Source of the DNA: Calothrix membranacea FACHB-236
GTDB taxonomy: Bacteria > Cyanobacteriota > Cyanobacteriia > Cyanobacteriales > Nostocaceae
Length of the DNA: 64,000 nucleotides
Reading direction: 5' to 3'
Assembly (NCBI RefSeq): GCF_014696315.1
Contig: NZ_JACJPX010000003.1
Location: 124,001 to 188,000 of the forward strand
The notes under the pieces were generated by a model. That model had not been told where the DNA came from and did not search any database. It saw only the letters and a program-made list of their open reading frames with translations. Positions 1-10,150 of this stretch are shown piece after piece. Position 1 is the stretch's first letter, and the number at the start of each line of letters is the position of its first letter. The position numbers and the translations under genes are program-made.

Positions 1-1252
1 AATCATCAGAGATATAATCTAAATCAATATCTTCGGTAAATTTAAGTATTGCTGGCTCTGTTTGAGGATAGCGTTGCTGGTAAAGCTGAATTAATGACAA
101 TAAATCATTGGTGTAGTTATTAATATAAGAGATATTGGCATAAATAAAGTTTACAGGGTTATTAATTTCGTGAGCAACACCCGCTACCATTTGGCCAAGC
201 GCAGACATTTTTTCTGTTTGAATCAGGTGAGATTGGGTCTGCTTTAATGAATTTAAAGCTTGCGTCAATTCTTGAGTTCGTTCATCTACCCTTGTTTCTA
301 AAGTCTCACGTGCTAACTCTAGTTCATGAGTGTATTGTGCTAGGCGTTGAATTAAACTATTGAGCGAACTAGCTAAGACTCCTATCTCATCTTTTGTAGT
401 TACAGGGGCTAATAGATTAAAGTTTAATTCTTCAGTTGTTTGCCGTGCAACATCAGTGACAGCTAGGATAGGAGCAGTTAATAGATAACTTGTATAGTGG
501 GCAACAATACCAGCTAGTATTATTGATAGTAAAATGCTGGTAGCAACAATTTTAAAGCGAATTGTTTCTGCATCACTTAGCGCTGTTTCAGCTTTTTTTT
601 CATCTTGATATGAGGCATTAATAACGTGATTTAAATCATCATCAATTAAATCAAAATCCACAGCTATGCGACTACTAGAAAATTCCACTAGAACTTCTTG
701 TAACGGTTCAATATCTTCTGGTTTAAAACTAGAGTTAGCCGGAATTGCTTGCATCAGCTTTTGTACTTGGTGGATATATTCTTGTTTTATCCTTGAGTGA
801 GTTTTAAGAAAATTAGGTATACCTTCACTATGCTTCTCATTTTTGTAAGTTTCGCTACTTACATGATTCTCTACCTCATCCCATAGCTGTTTCAGTTCAA
901 TTGCATACTGAGAAAAATCAGCGTATTGATGCTGCAAAAATTCTCGTTTATGGGTAATTAAAGCAATTACTTGTTGTTGACTAGTCCTTGTTTGTAAGAC
1001 AGCAGTTTGCAAGCGATGGAGTAGCCGGAGTTCATACTGAGCATCATCTTTTTGCTGTCTAGCTGGTTTTTGGTAAAAATCTCCAACTATCAACCCGCAA
1101 ACTGTACCTAAAACAGCAATACTAAGGCTAAGAATATATCCATAACGAATTTTTTGCCCAATAGTAAAATTTTGAATTATTTTTAATAGCAAACTTTCAT
1201 CTATTTGAATAAAAGCATCAAATAACTTTTTGTATAATCGATTTTTTTGCAT
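1..1252 (-). CDS. Sensor histidine kinase, C-terminus outside window
   Basis: This is a membrane sensor kinase read leftward from an ATG at 1252; the window edge cuts off its catalytic domain. The translation starts [11 protein letters not shown], has a first membrane segment near residues 40-60 ([20 protein letters not shown]), an extracytoplasmic helical region of about 200 residues, and a second membrane segment ([20 protein letters not shown]). A HAMP-like linker and a coiled coil follow, ending in the phosphoacceptor box [12 protein letters not shown]. That box is typical of cyanobacterial HisKA kinases and resembles the one in the kinase at 47279-48658. The ATPase domain is not visible. 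No partner regulator is seen, so its signal is unknown. The kinase identity is firm; the exact start is less so. Confidence 0.85.
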   Translation of the reverse strand, partial: MQKNRLYKKLFDAFIQIDESLLLKIIQNFTIGQKIRYGYILSLSIAVLGTVCGLIVGDFYQKPARQQKDDAQYELRLLHRLQTAVLQTRTSQQQVIALITHKREFLQHQYADFSQYAIELKQLWDEVENHVSSETYKNEKHSEGIPNFLKTHSRIKQEYIHQVQKLMQAIPANSSFKPEDIEPLQEVLVEFSSSRIAVDFDLIDDDLNHVINASYQDEKKAETALSDAETIRFKIVATSILLSIILAGIVAHYTSYLLTAPILAVTDVARQTTEELNFNLLAPVTTKDEIGVLASSLNSLIQRLAQYTHELELARETLETRVDERTQELTQALNSLKQTQSHLIQTEKMSALGQMVAGVAHEINNPVNFIYANISYINNYTNDLLSLIQLYQQRYPQTEPAILKFTEDIDLDYISDD

Positions 1253-1829
1253 ATTAAAAAATTAAAGCAAATTATCAGCCAATCATTAATCTACAACAAA
1301 AAGATTGCTGGCAATATCCTATTAATTTATGCAGATGAGTTTTAGTGATCAAGGCTAAATTTATTAGCTAATATATTCAATCTGCAATTGATAATATTAG
1401 ATAATAATCCAAACTTTGTTGTATATTAAATATTTTTATTATTAGAAATAAAATAACTTCGGTCAAGCACTCTCTAGAAAACTTCACTATGCTTAGAGCA
1501 AAGCTTTATTAAAATAGATACAATTCAAAGATTAACTTTTTATCTTTGCAGGGATTCCTATAGTTGACTTCCGAAATATTACTGATTTTTTGACTTTTAT
1601 GGATATATGCTTTTAAGTAGAAAAGAATGAATAAAAAAGAAAAGTGGACAAAAATTTTTCAAACATCAAATTAGGATTTTTAAATTTCTCACCCTCTACT
1701 GCAGCACTGAAAATTTAATGATTTGTAGTTCGTAATTGATCATTCGTATGCAAAATAATAGAGTCAGAGTAGGAATATAGGAAAAAATAATTATAATTTA
1801 TATTTAAAATTGATAAATTTAGGTTAGCT
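1253..1829. other. AT-rich intergenic region, no gene seen
   Basis: The stretch between two divergently read genes is AT-rich and has no convincing open frame. It should hold the promoters of both the kinase and the permease gene. No clear operator or terminator could be recognised. Confidence 0.5.
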
Positions 1830-2669
1830 ATGAAAATTTTGCGGCATAATTCCCAATTTAAGGTTTTAGGAACATATAGTATTTTAGGTGCGATCGCACT
1901 CCTAACTCTGTTCCCATTGCTGTGGCTCATTAGTACAGCTTTAAAATCTCCTACAGAAAACATTTTGCAGTCGCCGCCACAGTTATTACCCAGCCAACCT
2001 ACGCTGGATAATTTTGCTAGCGTCTGGAATTCTCTGCCTTTTGCCCAGTATCTCTACAACAGCACGCTGGTGGCATTGTTAACTGTGGTTTTAAATCTAC
2101 TCTTTTGCGCCTTAGCAGCCTATCCCTTAGCAAGGCTATCATTCCCAGGGCGGGATTGGATTTTTATCGCCATTGTTTCCACGATTATGATTCCTTTTCA
2201 AATCGTGATGATTCCCTTATATATTTTGACTGTCCAAATAGGTTTGAGAAATACTTATTTAGGAATGATTTTTCCCAGTTTAGCTTCGGCTTTTGGTATT
2301 TTTCTATTGCGCCAAGCTTTTATGAGCGTTCCTAAAGAAATAGAAGAAGCTGCCCGTATGGATGGCAGCTCTGAGTTAGGTTTATGGTGGTATGTAATGT
2401 TGCCGGCAATTCGCCCAGCACTTGCAACCCTGGCTATTTTCGTCTTTATCGGTTCTTGGAGTGATTTTTTGTGGCCGTTAATTGTCATCCAAGACGAGAA
2501 CTTATACACTCTTCCCCTGGGCGTTGCAAAGCTTGCAGGTACGTTTTCTCTTGACTGGCGGTTGGTAGCTGCTGGTTCGGTAATTTCCATTGCCCCTGTT
2601 TTGGTACTATTTCTCTTCTTGCAACGCTATATCGTACCTACAGAAACTGGTAGTGGTGTGAAAGGTTAA
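1830..2669 (+). CDS. Carbohydrate ABC transporter permease (MalG type)
   Basis: Inner-membrane permease of a binding-protein-dependent sugar importer, MalG/UgpE family, 279 residues as expected. Six hydrophobic segments can be traced, the first at residues 15-35. The cytoplasmic EAA loop that docks on the ATPase reads EEAARMDGSSELGLWWYVML near residues 170-190. Such permeases normally sit beside a MalF-like permease and a binding protein; neither is next to it here, and the flanking genes are a kinase and a sugar transferase. The gene is therefore an orphan subunit whose partners must lie elsewhere. The substrate cannot be told from this subunit. Confidence 0.85.
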   Translation: MKILRHNSQFKVLGTYSILGAIALLTLFPLLWLISTALKSPTENILQSPPQLLPSQPTLDNFASVWNSLPFAQYLYNSTLVALLTVVLNLLFCALAAYPLARLSFPGRDWIFIAIVSTIMIPFQIVMIPLYILTVQIGLRNTYLGMIFPSLASAFGIFLLRQAFMSVPKEIEEAARMDGSSELGLWWYVMLPAIRPALATLAIFVFIGSWSDFLWPLIVIQDENLYTLPLGVAKLAGTFSLDWRLVAAGSVISIAPVLVLFLFLQRYIVPTETGSGVKG

Positions 2670-2784
2670 ACAATTCAAAACTCAATATTATAAATTACCA
2701 AAAAGTTTGGAGTATACATTCATAATGTTGAATTCTGTCTCATAGCGAGATAGGCACACCCTGACTAGCAAGAGTGGCTATAAG

Positions 2785-3492
2785 TTAATAAGCACCTGTC
2801 TTTAACAAGACTACCCTGATAGTTTTCAAAATAAGGCTGAGGTCGTAAGCAACAGACCACTTACGCTGATATTCGATATCCATGCTGACTACTTTTTCAA
2901 AATCGGTAATGCTAGAACGACCGTTAGCTTGCCATTCTCCGGTAATACCTGGTTTAACTTGCAGTCTTTCCCAGTGATGAGGTTCGTAGTTGATTACTTC
3001 ATCAGGAGTAGGTGGACGAGTACCAACTAGGCTCATGTCTCCCAGCAGGACGTTCCAAAACTGAGGTAATTCATCTAAGCTGGTGCGACGTAAAAATTTA
3101 CCCACACGAGTAATGCGTGGATCGTCTACAGCTTTAAAAATGTGACCTTGAGCTTGGTTTTTTACCAAATGCTTGAGTTTGTCAGCGTTGACAACCATCG
3201 AGCGAAACTTCCATATACGGAAGGGTTTACCTTGAAGGCCACAACGAATTTGTGAGTAAAATATCGGGCCTGGATCGTCAACAATAGTAACAATCGCTAC
3301 TGGAATTGCCACTATTGCTGTGATAATAAGTCCGATGAGCGCACCGAAAATATCAATCAATCTTTTTGCTGTGCTGCTGATAGAGGGGTGTAAAGACTGT
3401 GGTGATAGATTTACGGAATCAATCTGATTCCATAATGCTAAATTCTCCACAGTACAACCTTTTGCATCAGTAGTAAAAGTAGACATGGACAT
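2785..3492 (-). CDS. Polyprenyl-phosphate sugar-phosphate transferase (WcaJ/exopolysaccharide type)
   Basis: Initiating glycosyltransferase that loads the first sugar phosphate onto a lipid carrier for exopolysaccharide synthesis. It is 235 residues, the short form with only the C-terminal catalytic module. After about 40 variable residues come AKRLIDIFGALIG and a membrane segment (LIGLIITAIVAIPVAIVTIV), then the family signature region: KFRSMVVNADKLK, RVGKFLRRTSLDELPQFWNV, SLVGTRPPTPDEV, and KPGITGEWQANGRS. The sequence begins MSMSTF, so either the first or the third residue could be the start. The protein would act at the plasma membrane. Which polysaccharide it serves (capsule, sheath or heterocyst envelope) is not visible, since no other polysaccharide genes are nearby. 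Confidence 0.88.
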   Translation of the reverse strand: MSMSTFTTDAKGCTVENLALWNQIDSVNLSPQSLHPSISSTAKRLIDIFGALIGLIITAIVAIPVAIVTIVDDPGPIFYSQIRCGLQGKPFRIWKFRSMVVNADKLKHLVKNQAQGHIFKAVDDPRITRVGKFLRRTSLDELPQFWNVLLGDMSLVGTRPPTPDEVINYEPHHWERLQVKPGITGEWQANGRSSITDFEKVVSMDIEYQRKWSVAYDLSLILKTIRVVLLKTGAY

Positions 3493-3715
3493 AGTTTGCC
3501 TGCGGTTGTTACTGGACTGTACCGTTTCACTTATGTTCAGTTGCTACTGAGTTTGTACTGAGTGCTAATATAGACAATTTTTTTATCTATCATAGAAATA
3601 TCAAGCTGGGCTTTACACAATCTTTCAATTGCACAGCATAATTATGAAGTTTCGGTATACTTTTGTAAAAGAAAAAAATACGTGATATGGTACGTAGATT
3701 TTCGTAGGTAGGGGG

Positions 3716-3852
3716 ATGGGTAATGGGTAATGGGTAATAGGTAATGGGTAATAGGTAATGGGTAATAGGTATTTGTTATTTCTCCTTTTCCCCTTGTCCC
3801 CTTGTCCCCTTGTCCCCAGTCCCCAGTCCCCAATCCCCAATCCCCAGTCCCC
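3716..3852. repeat. Short tandem heptamer repeats
   Basis: Two adjoining tracts: TGGGTAA/TAGGTAA units at about 3716-3770, then CCCCTTGT, CCCCAGT and CCCCAAT units at about 3787-3852. They lie just after the stop codon of the 1316-residue gene. The same families recur through the window and are typical of Nostocales genomes. Open frames across them are artefacts. Confidence 0.9.
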
Positions 3853-6800
3853 TAAACCTCTAAGGCAAAATTAACGGTATATGGTTCCTCTAGAGATTGC
3901 TGAGTACTGGCTTTGATTGCATCAAGATAGCGACGCAAAGACGAAAGTTGTTGTGAATTGGGTCGATAGCTGAGATTACCTTGTTTTTCAAACAGCGGTG
4001 CAGATGCGATCGCATGATAGTCTGGGTTATCTTGAGAACTTTGGGACAGCCATGCGGAATCTGGAGCGTTGGGTATTAATCCTGCGGGTAATTCCCCTTC
4101 TAAGAAGGCTAACAGGCGTTGCTGACAAGTTCTGGTATTAATGCCACGACCCTCAAATAACTGGATGATTTCGCTAAAAGACAGAGATCTATCTGGTAAT
4201 AGTCGCAGCAATTCAGTAAACAGGAAATAATCGGTATATTGTTGTCTGGGGATGTCTAAAACCTGAGGATGTAGGGGTAACATCGCTAAACCATAGGCAA
4301 CTCGACTACAATTAGGCGCGCCATTATCACCCAGATAAGAATCTTGAATAATCTTGGCGTTGGGGAGTTTTTGCTTCAGCCAACGGTTGACTGTCGCGAT
4401 GGAAGTAACGCCACCTGTTAAGATAGCTTGGTTAATTGCTTCTGTGGGGATACCACGCGCTACCAGTAACTTATTAAGTTCGCGATTCAAGCGACGCACA
4501 AAGGGAACTAGGACTTGGCTTTCCAAATCTCGCCTTTGTAAAATCCATCGCTGATCGGCTAAGTCTAGAGTGAAAGATTCTTGGTGCTGTAAGATTAACT
4601 TCAGGGCTAATGCCGCATCTAGTACAGCTTGTCCTAACAGCGAACTTTCTAGACGCTGCTGGAGGCGAATCCGGGCGATAATATCTGGTTCGCCAACTCG
4701 CGGGAGTTCTAAATCTTCTAACCCCAAACTTTGCCAATGCATCTGGTCTAATCCTGGAATATTTGATTGCCAGAGTCCAGGTTGGCTGCTAATTTGACTA
4801 TCACCTGTAATTTCATCTCTTGATTGCCGAGATTTTGGTGGTAAAAGCAGCTGACAAATAATATCTTGCTCGATGCCCTTGCCTGCATAAGCAAAGCTAT
4901 GGAGCATAAAATCATTATGGGCAAACTGGGATAAGTTTTCCGGCAAATCCACTAATGCCATTTCTGTGGCGGTAGCACCAATATTAATGGCTAGGGTATC
5001 GCCTATGAGTGGCTGATCGCTAATTTGTATAGGACGTAAACCTTGGCTTTGGCTTAACTGTACGGCTTCACCGTTACCAGCATCGAGTAAGCTCAAAAGA
5101 CTAGCGATCGCTTCCTCAACGAAAAATACTTGCTGTGGATGTTTGACTAATTTGCTATTGAGTAATGCTTCGCGCAAATTAAAGCGATATTGTTCTGACC
5201 AACTAGACGGGCAGGTACAAATCACACCTGCAATATTATTGATAATGTTGCGGAAAGTTGGCTCTTTTAAACCTACAGCTGCCGCAGTTAAACCTTGAGT
5301 AGTACTTTGGCGATCGGACTTGAGAGTTAATAGTAATTTAGCGAGCGATCGCACAACCCAAACTAAAGGCCCCGCAGAAAAGTCATTAAATTGCAGCACA
5401 GGTTCCCATTTTTGCCTAGCACTTTTGTAGGGAATAGCTACTTGTAAATAGGGTTTTAACTGTGCGGAATAAAGAGTATTTTTTAATTTTGAATCTGACT
5501 TTGGTGGTGCGGGAGTACTAGCTAAGTTGTCAGATAATTTTTCTGGGGCGACAGATGCAGGTGCAGAAGCCGTAGGTAGATAAACTTCTGCTGGTAACCG
5601 AAACGACTGCTGGAAAGAACTACCGCCCGCTGGATTTTCTGCTGACCAGTAAATAGGATATACAACACAAGTAGAGCGATTCAAGAGTGCGGCGGAAATA
5701 CCCGTTGTGCCAAAATCAATTCCTAGATACCAGTTCGACTCTGGAGTATTTTGAGGTGCGGGTTGTGGCTGATTTAGGCTGGGCGCGCCAGACAGCGAAG
5801 GATCGGCTGTGGCTGTTGTCTCTTCCTTTTTTTTTTCAATGATTGGGCTAAAGTCTAACTCAGCTTCTGGCTGTGGGAAGGAAGTTGGTGCCAGTTGGGG
5901 CGCTTCTGTATTATTAAAAGCATTGGGAGAGAGATTTTCTGCTGGTTCCTCAGTAACAGTTTCCTTGGCTGTCTTTTGTTGATGTCCTTGATTGGTTCGA
6001 TTCACCCAGCTGGTAATTAGCGGTGACTGAGAATTTAGCAGCCCATCAAAGTTAGCCAAATCTTGATCCAATAGCTGTAACTGCTCATCATCCAAGGAAA
6101 TATCTGGCATGGTAGCTGCTGTTTCTAGGGAGAGCAAATTTTCTCGTGGTGAAGCTGGAATATAGTTATCTAACGAGTTCTCTTGTTGCTCATCGTGCGC
6201 CTCTACTTCCTGACGTTGGCTAGGAGTGATGACTGTTTTTGAAGTTGAGACATCTTCTAGGGGAGATGAAACTGCAAGTACTTGTGGTTCATCTCCTAAA
6301 TCAACTAATAAATCTGTCAGGGCTGTAATGGTATCGGTATTAGCTTGATTAGCTTTAACCTCGCTTGTGGTTGTTACCGCGGCAGATGGTGGTGTTATGG
6401 CTGGAGTTTCGTCAAAAAATAATGTTTCCCATTCTTGTGAAAATAAATCTGTGGGTGGTGGAGGTAAATTTTCTATTGCGGGTAAAGTATCTTGACTTGT
6501 TTCTGCAACAGTAATGTCTATTTGCTCCAACTCCACATTATTTGCTGTAGAGACAACATCTACAGGTTCGACGGTTTCTGTAGGTAATACTGATGGTAAA
6601 ACAGTTTCTGGTGGAGATAGCTTATTAACAACAACTTGGTTTGACGCTATTTCCTCAACAGGCTGAGTCTGATTTTTCTTGCCAAACAAACTGGCATAAA
6701 GTTTATCTACTTCATCTACTGGAGAACTATCTGACTGTAATGTAGTTGGCGTTGCAGCATCAGGAGTCTCAAAAGATGAGGATGCATCTGCAATCAGTTC

Positions 6801-7802
6801 CAACAGCATTGCATCCAAGTCTTCTGGAGGTGCAGTATTTTCTGGTTGTGCTGGTAAATTTACTAATGGTTGATTGACTAATTCAACTTGAGTATCATCC
6901 GGCTCTAGAAGTGATGGTGGAATTACTTCTTCCCTAGGTACCGATAAAGAAGCTTGCTGTTGAGGAAATTCTTGTAAATACTGTGTCAAATTATTAACAA
7001 AGCTGACCATCACTTGTTCCCCTTGCAACCCTTGAGCGTGCATTCTGGTAAGGGCTTGCGATAGGGACTCATGGTAAGTCCGAATATTACGCTGTAATGC
7101 CTCAAAGACAATATTTAACGTGCCATCTAACGACAGTAAGCGTTGATCAAATTCCTTGCCTAGCCTAGTTAACTGCTCTACTGGCTCGGAAGATTGTAAC
7201 AAAGGTTGAGGTGTCGCTCCCACAGCGTCAGGAGTGGTGTTATTTGTTGTGGCTGCACTAGAAGAATTTGCCAAACTCTGCGCCAAATTTGAGGTTAAAG
7301 CTGGCACGAGGCGACTGCCAAGCACCTCTAAAAATTCCTTAATGATTTGTTCTTGGTTTGCTAACTGTTGGGTTAGGGAATAGTTATGTAGTCGCCTTTG
7401 CTCTAGTTGCCTAATTTCCTGCACCAGCGTTGCTCTTTCTTGCAACAAGGTTGACAATTCTGCTTGCAACGGCTGAAGCAAAGCTTTAATTTCACTATTT
7501 AAGTTTTGGCTCTGTTCCTCATGGGACTGCTGGGTTTGGCTTAAAGATTGCTGACTATTTTGATCGACAAATTTTGCTAACAAAGGCGATCGCGGTTTCT
7601 GTTGGGAGGGTTGGTTTTGAGTATCATTCGCCAAAACCTCACTTTCTCCCAGTTTCACAAGAAAATCGCGAACTCGGTCTAAAACCTCTTTTGGCTCCTG
7701 CGCCTGACTAGACAGGAGTTTAGACAGGCGCTTACCATTACTGGCAAGTAAATTGTCAATATCTGCAATTAGTCTTTGAATTTCATCTGCGCGAGAAGTC
7801 AC
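3852..7802 (-). CDS. Large protein with N-terminal coiled coil and C-terminal Hsp70/actin-fold ATPase domain
   Basis: Conserved cyanobacterial-type protein of 1316 residues with no assigned function. Residues 1-270 are largely helical and Q/E/L-rich, likely coiled coil (for example LQERATLVQEIRQLEQRR). Residues 270-690 are acidic, proline- and threonine-rich and probably disordered. The last 620 residues carry an Hsp70/actin nucleotide fold: phosphate-1 loop NWYLGIDFGTTGISAALL, a CTCPSSWSEQYRFNLREALL segment like the DnaK core, phosphate-2 loop LAINIGATATEMALVDLP, and adenosine loop AILTGGVTSIATVNRWL. No substrate-binding domain of DnaK is recognisable. A scaffold or regulated ATPase is possible, but that is inference. 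Confidence 0.8.
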   Translation of the reverse strand: MTSRADEIQRLIADIDNLLASNGKRLSKLLSSQAQEPKEVLDRVRDFLVKLGESEVLANDTQNQPSQQKPRSPLLAKFVDQNSQQSLSQTQQSHEEQSQNLNSEIKALLQPLQAELSTLLQERATLVQEIRQLEQRRLHNYSLTQQLANQEQIIKEFLEVLGSRLVPALTSNLAQSLANSSSAATTNNTTPDAVGATPQPLLQSSEPVEQLTRLGKEFDQRLLSLDGTLNIVFEALQRNIRTYHESLSQALTRMHAQGLQGEQVMVSFVNNLTQYLQEFPQQQASLSVPREEVIPPSLLEPDDTQVELVNQPLVNLPAQPENTAPPEDLDAMLLELIADASSSFETPDAATPTTLQSDSSPVDEVDKLYASLFGKKNQTQPVEEIASNQVVVNKLSPPETVLPSVLPTETVEPVDVVSTANNVELEQIDITVAETSQDTLPAIENLPPPPTDLFSQEWETLFFDETPAITPPSAAVTTTSEVKANQANTDTITALTDLLVDLGDEPQVLAVSSPLEDVSTSKTVITPSQRQEVEAHDEQQENSLDNYIPASPRENLLSLETAATMPDISLDDEQLQLLDQDLANFDGLLNSQSPLITSWVNRTNQGHQQKTAKETVTEEPAENLSPNAFNNTEAPQLAPTSFPQPEAELDFSPIIEKKKEETTATADPSLSGAPSLNQPQPAPQNTPESNWYLGIDFGTTGISAALLNRSTCVVYPIYWSAENPAGGSSFQQSFRLPAEVYLPTASAPASVAPEKLSDNLASTPAPPKSDSKLKNTLYSAQLKPYLQVAIPYKSARQKWEPVLQFNDFSAGPLVWVVRSLAKLLLTLKSDRQSTTQGLTAAAVGLKEPTFRNIINNIAGVICTCPSSWSEQYRFNLREALLNSKLVKHPQQVFFVEEAIASLLSLLDAGNGEAVQLSQSQGLRPIQISDQPLIGDTLAINIGATATEMALVDLPENLSQFAHNDFMLHSFAYAGKGIEQDIICQLLLPPKSRQSRDEITGDSQISSQPGLWQSNIPGLDQMHWQSLGLEDLELPRVGEPDIIARIRLQQRLESSLLGQAVLDAALALKLILQHQESFTLDLADQRWILQRRDLESQVLVPFVRRLNRELNKLLVARGIPTEAINQAILTGGVTSIATVNRWLKQKLPNAKIIQDSYLGDNGAPNCSRVAYGLAMLPLHPQVLDIPRQQYTDYFLFTELLRLLPDRSLSFSEIIQLFEGRGINTRTCQQRLLAFLEGELPAGLIPNAPDSAWLSQSSQDNPDYHAIASAPLFEKQGNLSYRPNSQQLSSLRRYLDAIKASTQQSLEEPYTVNFALEV

Positions 7803-7980
7803 TGTATATACCTTAGGTAGAACTTTCTGTCAATTTTTAAGCAAGTTAATTTACAATTATTGAAGCTACGCGGGTTGGCGTTTTGCCAATCTCCCGATCG
7901 CACTTCTAAGTGCAATTATGTTTATGTTATAGATTATGGGAATTTAGGCTATCGTCAATAGACCTTGGGCATAAATTGGG

Positions 7981-8166
7981 ATTGGTAATGGGGCATTGGG
8001 CATTGGGCATGGTAAGAGGTAATTGGTAATTAATTTCTCCTTGTCTCCTTGTCCCCCACTCTACGGGTTCGCCGTTCGGCGTTCTCGCAGAGTGGCCTCA
8101 ACGCGTCTACATATCCCCAGTCCCTAGTCCCTAGTCCCCAATCCCTAGTCCCCAATCCCCAATCCG
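7981..8166. repeat. Short tandem repeats and a dispersed hairpin between divergent genes
   Basis: The 670-base gap 7803-8472 contains GGGCATT units (about 7990-8010), CTCCTTGT units, and CCCCAGT/CCCTAGT/CCCCAAT units (8114-8165). Between them is an imperfect inverted repeat, ACTCTACGGGTTCGCC with GGCGTTCTCGCAGAGT, a dispersed palindromic element. No gene was seen in the gap. The promoter of the Crp-family gene must lie in the last 250 bases. Confidence 0.75.
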
Positions 8167-8472
8167 TTAAGTTAAGAGTCTAAGGTTAGCAAAAATTAAC
8201 TACCTTGAGTATCATTAATGTGTCTACTGAGGTTGGGAAGTTAAGAGTTGGCGATCGCATTGGCCCCTAAAGAATAACCTTATGAGCCGTTTCTACACTC
8301 CCTGAGGTTTTTAGATACTAAAAAAACAACTCTTGGATCGCTTTCTTGTGTAACATAGTTTAGTTTTATTTTTGTAAAGTGCTGGGTTCTGATAGCTTAG
8401 GCTTAAGATAGCACTCTCGTTTGTTGTGTATCCAACAGCTTTATTTAATAAATATGTAATTCAGATGATGTA

Positions 8473-9171
8473 ATGGAAGACCGATTTAGCCTGCAAACAC
8501 CTGCCAATCCCTGGATGCTCTCGACTCCCTTTTTTCAAGGGCTACCGGAATTGGTTGTGGAAACAGCCCTCACTCATTTTGTGACCCGTACTCATCCACC
8601 CAATCAAGTGATTTTACTGGAAAATGATTGGGGTGGTTCAGTATACTTTATTGTTGATGGTTGGGTCAAAATTCGTACCTATAATTTAGAAGGCAAAGAG
8701 GTAACATTAAACATTATCGGGAAAGGGGAACTGTTTGGGGAAATGGCGGCGCTAGATGAAGTACCTCGCTCTACCGATGTCATTACCCTCACACCTACTG
8801 TCATTGGTAGTATGCCATCGCAGGACTTTGTCAAGTTACTTCAAACAGAACCTATGGCAGGAATGCGATTAGCTCAACTGATGGCGCGGCGTTTGCGACA
8901 AGTCAATCGGAGACTGCGATTGCGGGAATCTGATAGCCAATCACGGGTAGCTGACACCTTACTATTTTTGGCTGAAGGACAGGGAAAAAAAGCGCAAACG
9001 GGTACAGAAATTCCTAATTTACCGCATCGAGAACTGAGCAGTTTAAGTGGACTGGCACGAGAAACAGTGACACGAGTCTTGACAAGGCTAGAAAAGAAAG
9101 GCTTGATTAGACGGGATCAGGATATTATTTGTATTCCTGATTTGACTGCCTTGGAAAGAATGATCGTTTAA
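8473..9171 (+). CDS. Crp/Fnr-family transcriptional regulator
   Basis: DNA-binding regulator of 232 residues. An N-terminal cyclic-nucleotide-binding-type beta barrel spans about residues 20-135 (VILLENDWGGSVYFIVDGWVKI, GKGELFGEMAALDEVPRSTDV). After a long dimerisation helix, a C-terminal winged helix carries the recognition motif LSSLSGLARETVTRVLTRLEKKG near residues 185-210. The RETVTR core matches Crp/Fnr DNA-recognition helices. No Fnr-type cysteine cluster is present. NtcA, DevH and cAMP-receptor homologues of cyanobacteria all share this plan; DevH-like is my best guess but I cannot confirm it. A Crp-type palindrome occurs upstream of coxBAC at 56100, which some member of this family could read. 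The DUF2232 gene follows after a short gap and may be cotranscribed. Confidence 0.85.
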   Translation: MEDRFSLQTPANPWMLSTPFFQGLPELVVETALTHFVTRTHPPNQVILLENDWGGSVYFIVDGWVKIRTYNLEGKEVTLNIIGKGELFGEMAALDEVPRSTDVITLTPTVIGSMPSQDFVKLLQTEPMAGMRLAQLMARRLRQVNRRLRLRESDSQSRVADTLLFLAEGQGKKAQTGTEIPNLPHRELSSLSGLARETVTRVLTRLEKKGLIRRDQDIICIPDLTALERMIV

Positions 9172-9184
9172 ATACTTGTCAAAT

Positions 9185-9943
9185 ATGAGCATTTTAGATT
9201 CTCTGCCAGATGAGCCAAAGCCAGGTTCATCGCCTGAATCTCAAACACCGCAAAATCGGTCAGACAAACAAGGCAATTCGCTCAAGTTTGACAATCAAAG
9301 CACGCTGCAACCACCCCAATTAAAGGTAGATGCACCTCTAAGAATGGTGGAAACGGCGTTTTTGGCTAGTACTGCGAGTTTGATTTGGTTTATTAATTTT
9401 TATTTCCCTTTGGGCCCGTTATTAAAAATATTTTTTCCAGTACCGATCGCTCTAGTTTACTTGCGTTGGGGGCGACGAGCTGCTTGGATGGCGGCGGTAA
9501 CATCTGGCTTGCTGTTAGGGGTGTTAATGGGCCCTGTTCGTAGTTTACTGTTTGTGATGCCCTATGGTTTCATGGGCGTGCTGTTAGGAAGCGCATGGAA
9601 TCGCCGTGTCCCCTGGATCGTTTCTATTACCTTGGGTATGTTACTCGGAACTGTAGGGGCGTTTTTTAGGGTATGGTTCCTGTCTGTTTTATCGGGTGAA
9701 GACCTTTGGATTTATGCGATCAACCAAGTAACAGAACTACTTGAGTGGATATTCCTGAAGCTGGGATTATTAATCAATCCCAGTACATTGTGGATTCAAA
9801 TCGGGGCGATCGCTTTGATTATGTTCAATAATTTTATCTACTTGTTTGTAGTCCACATAGGAGCATGGCTGTTGTTGGATCGCCTGGGAAATCCCATCCC
9901 CCGTCCGCCTCGCTGGGTACAAGTTTTGATGGATTATGAATAA
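9185..9943 (+). CDS. DUF2232-family integral membrane protein
   Basis: Multi-pass membrane protein of 252 residues, family DUF2232, function unknown. After about 55 polar residues there are several hydrophobic segments (FLASTASLIWFINFYFPLGPLLKIFF, TSGLLLGVLMGPVRSLLFVM, IALIMFNNFIYLFVVHIGAWLL). The glycine-rich segments resemble small-molecule or vitamin transporter S-components, but no substrate can be assigned. I chose the ATG at 9185; a TTG at 9176 would add three residues. It starts 13 bases after the Crp-family gene, so the two probably form an operon. Confidence 0.75.
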   Translation: MSILDSLPDEPKPGSSPESQTPQNRSDKQGNSLKFDNQSTLQPPQLKVDAPLRMVETAFLASTASLIWFINFYFPLGPLLKIFFPVPIALVYLRWGRRAAWMAAVTSGLLLGVLMGPVRSLLFVMPYGFMGVLLGSAWNRRVPWIVSITLGMLLGTVGAFFRVWFLSVLSGEDLWIYAINQVTELLEWIFLKLGLLINPSTLWIQIGAIALIMFNNFIYLFVVHIGAWLLLDRLGNPIPRPPRWVQVLMDYE

Positions 9944-9958
9944 TAGTCAAAAGTTGCA

Positions 9959-9980
9959 CAGACGCGATTAATCGCGTCTG
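9959..9980. repeat. Dispersed palindrome CAGACGCGATTAATCGCGTC-type
   Basis: A perfect 22-base palindrome built on GACGCGATTAATCGCGTC. Copies also occur at 16899-16918 and 59091-59118. It is always intergenic, here just after a stop codon, and can form a strong hairpin. Confidence 0.85.
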
Positions 9981-10150
9981 TACAAGAGTCCAAAGTCCAA
10001 AGTCCAGAGTTATAGTAATTGAACTTCATACCGGATCGCACAAATATTAGGGAGCAGAGTTATATGGGAAAGGTAGGGAAACAAATATTAGGAACCTAAA
10101 CTTAGTAGCATTCACCCTTGACCCTTGACCTTTGACCCTTGACCCCTCCA

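Noticed and set aside
3625-3840. Open frames of 60-70 codons across the GGGTAAT and CCCCAGT repeats
   Set aside because: Translation is only a repeat of G-D-W-G or Y-P-L-P-I-T units. Heptamer repeats stay open in several frames, so these are not genes.
8473-9171. Calling the Crp/Fnr protein NtcA
   Set aside because: The neighbouring genes and the N-terminal sequence do not match what I remember of NtcA. Only the family is supported.
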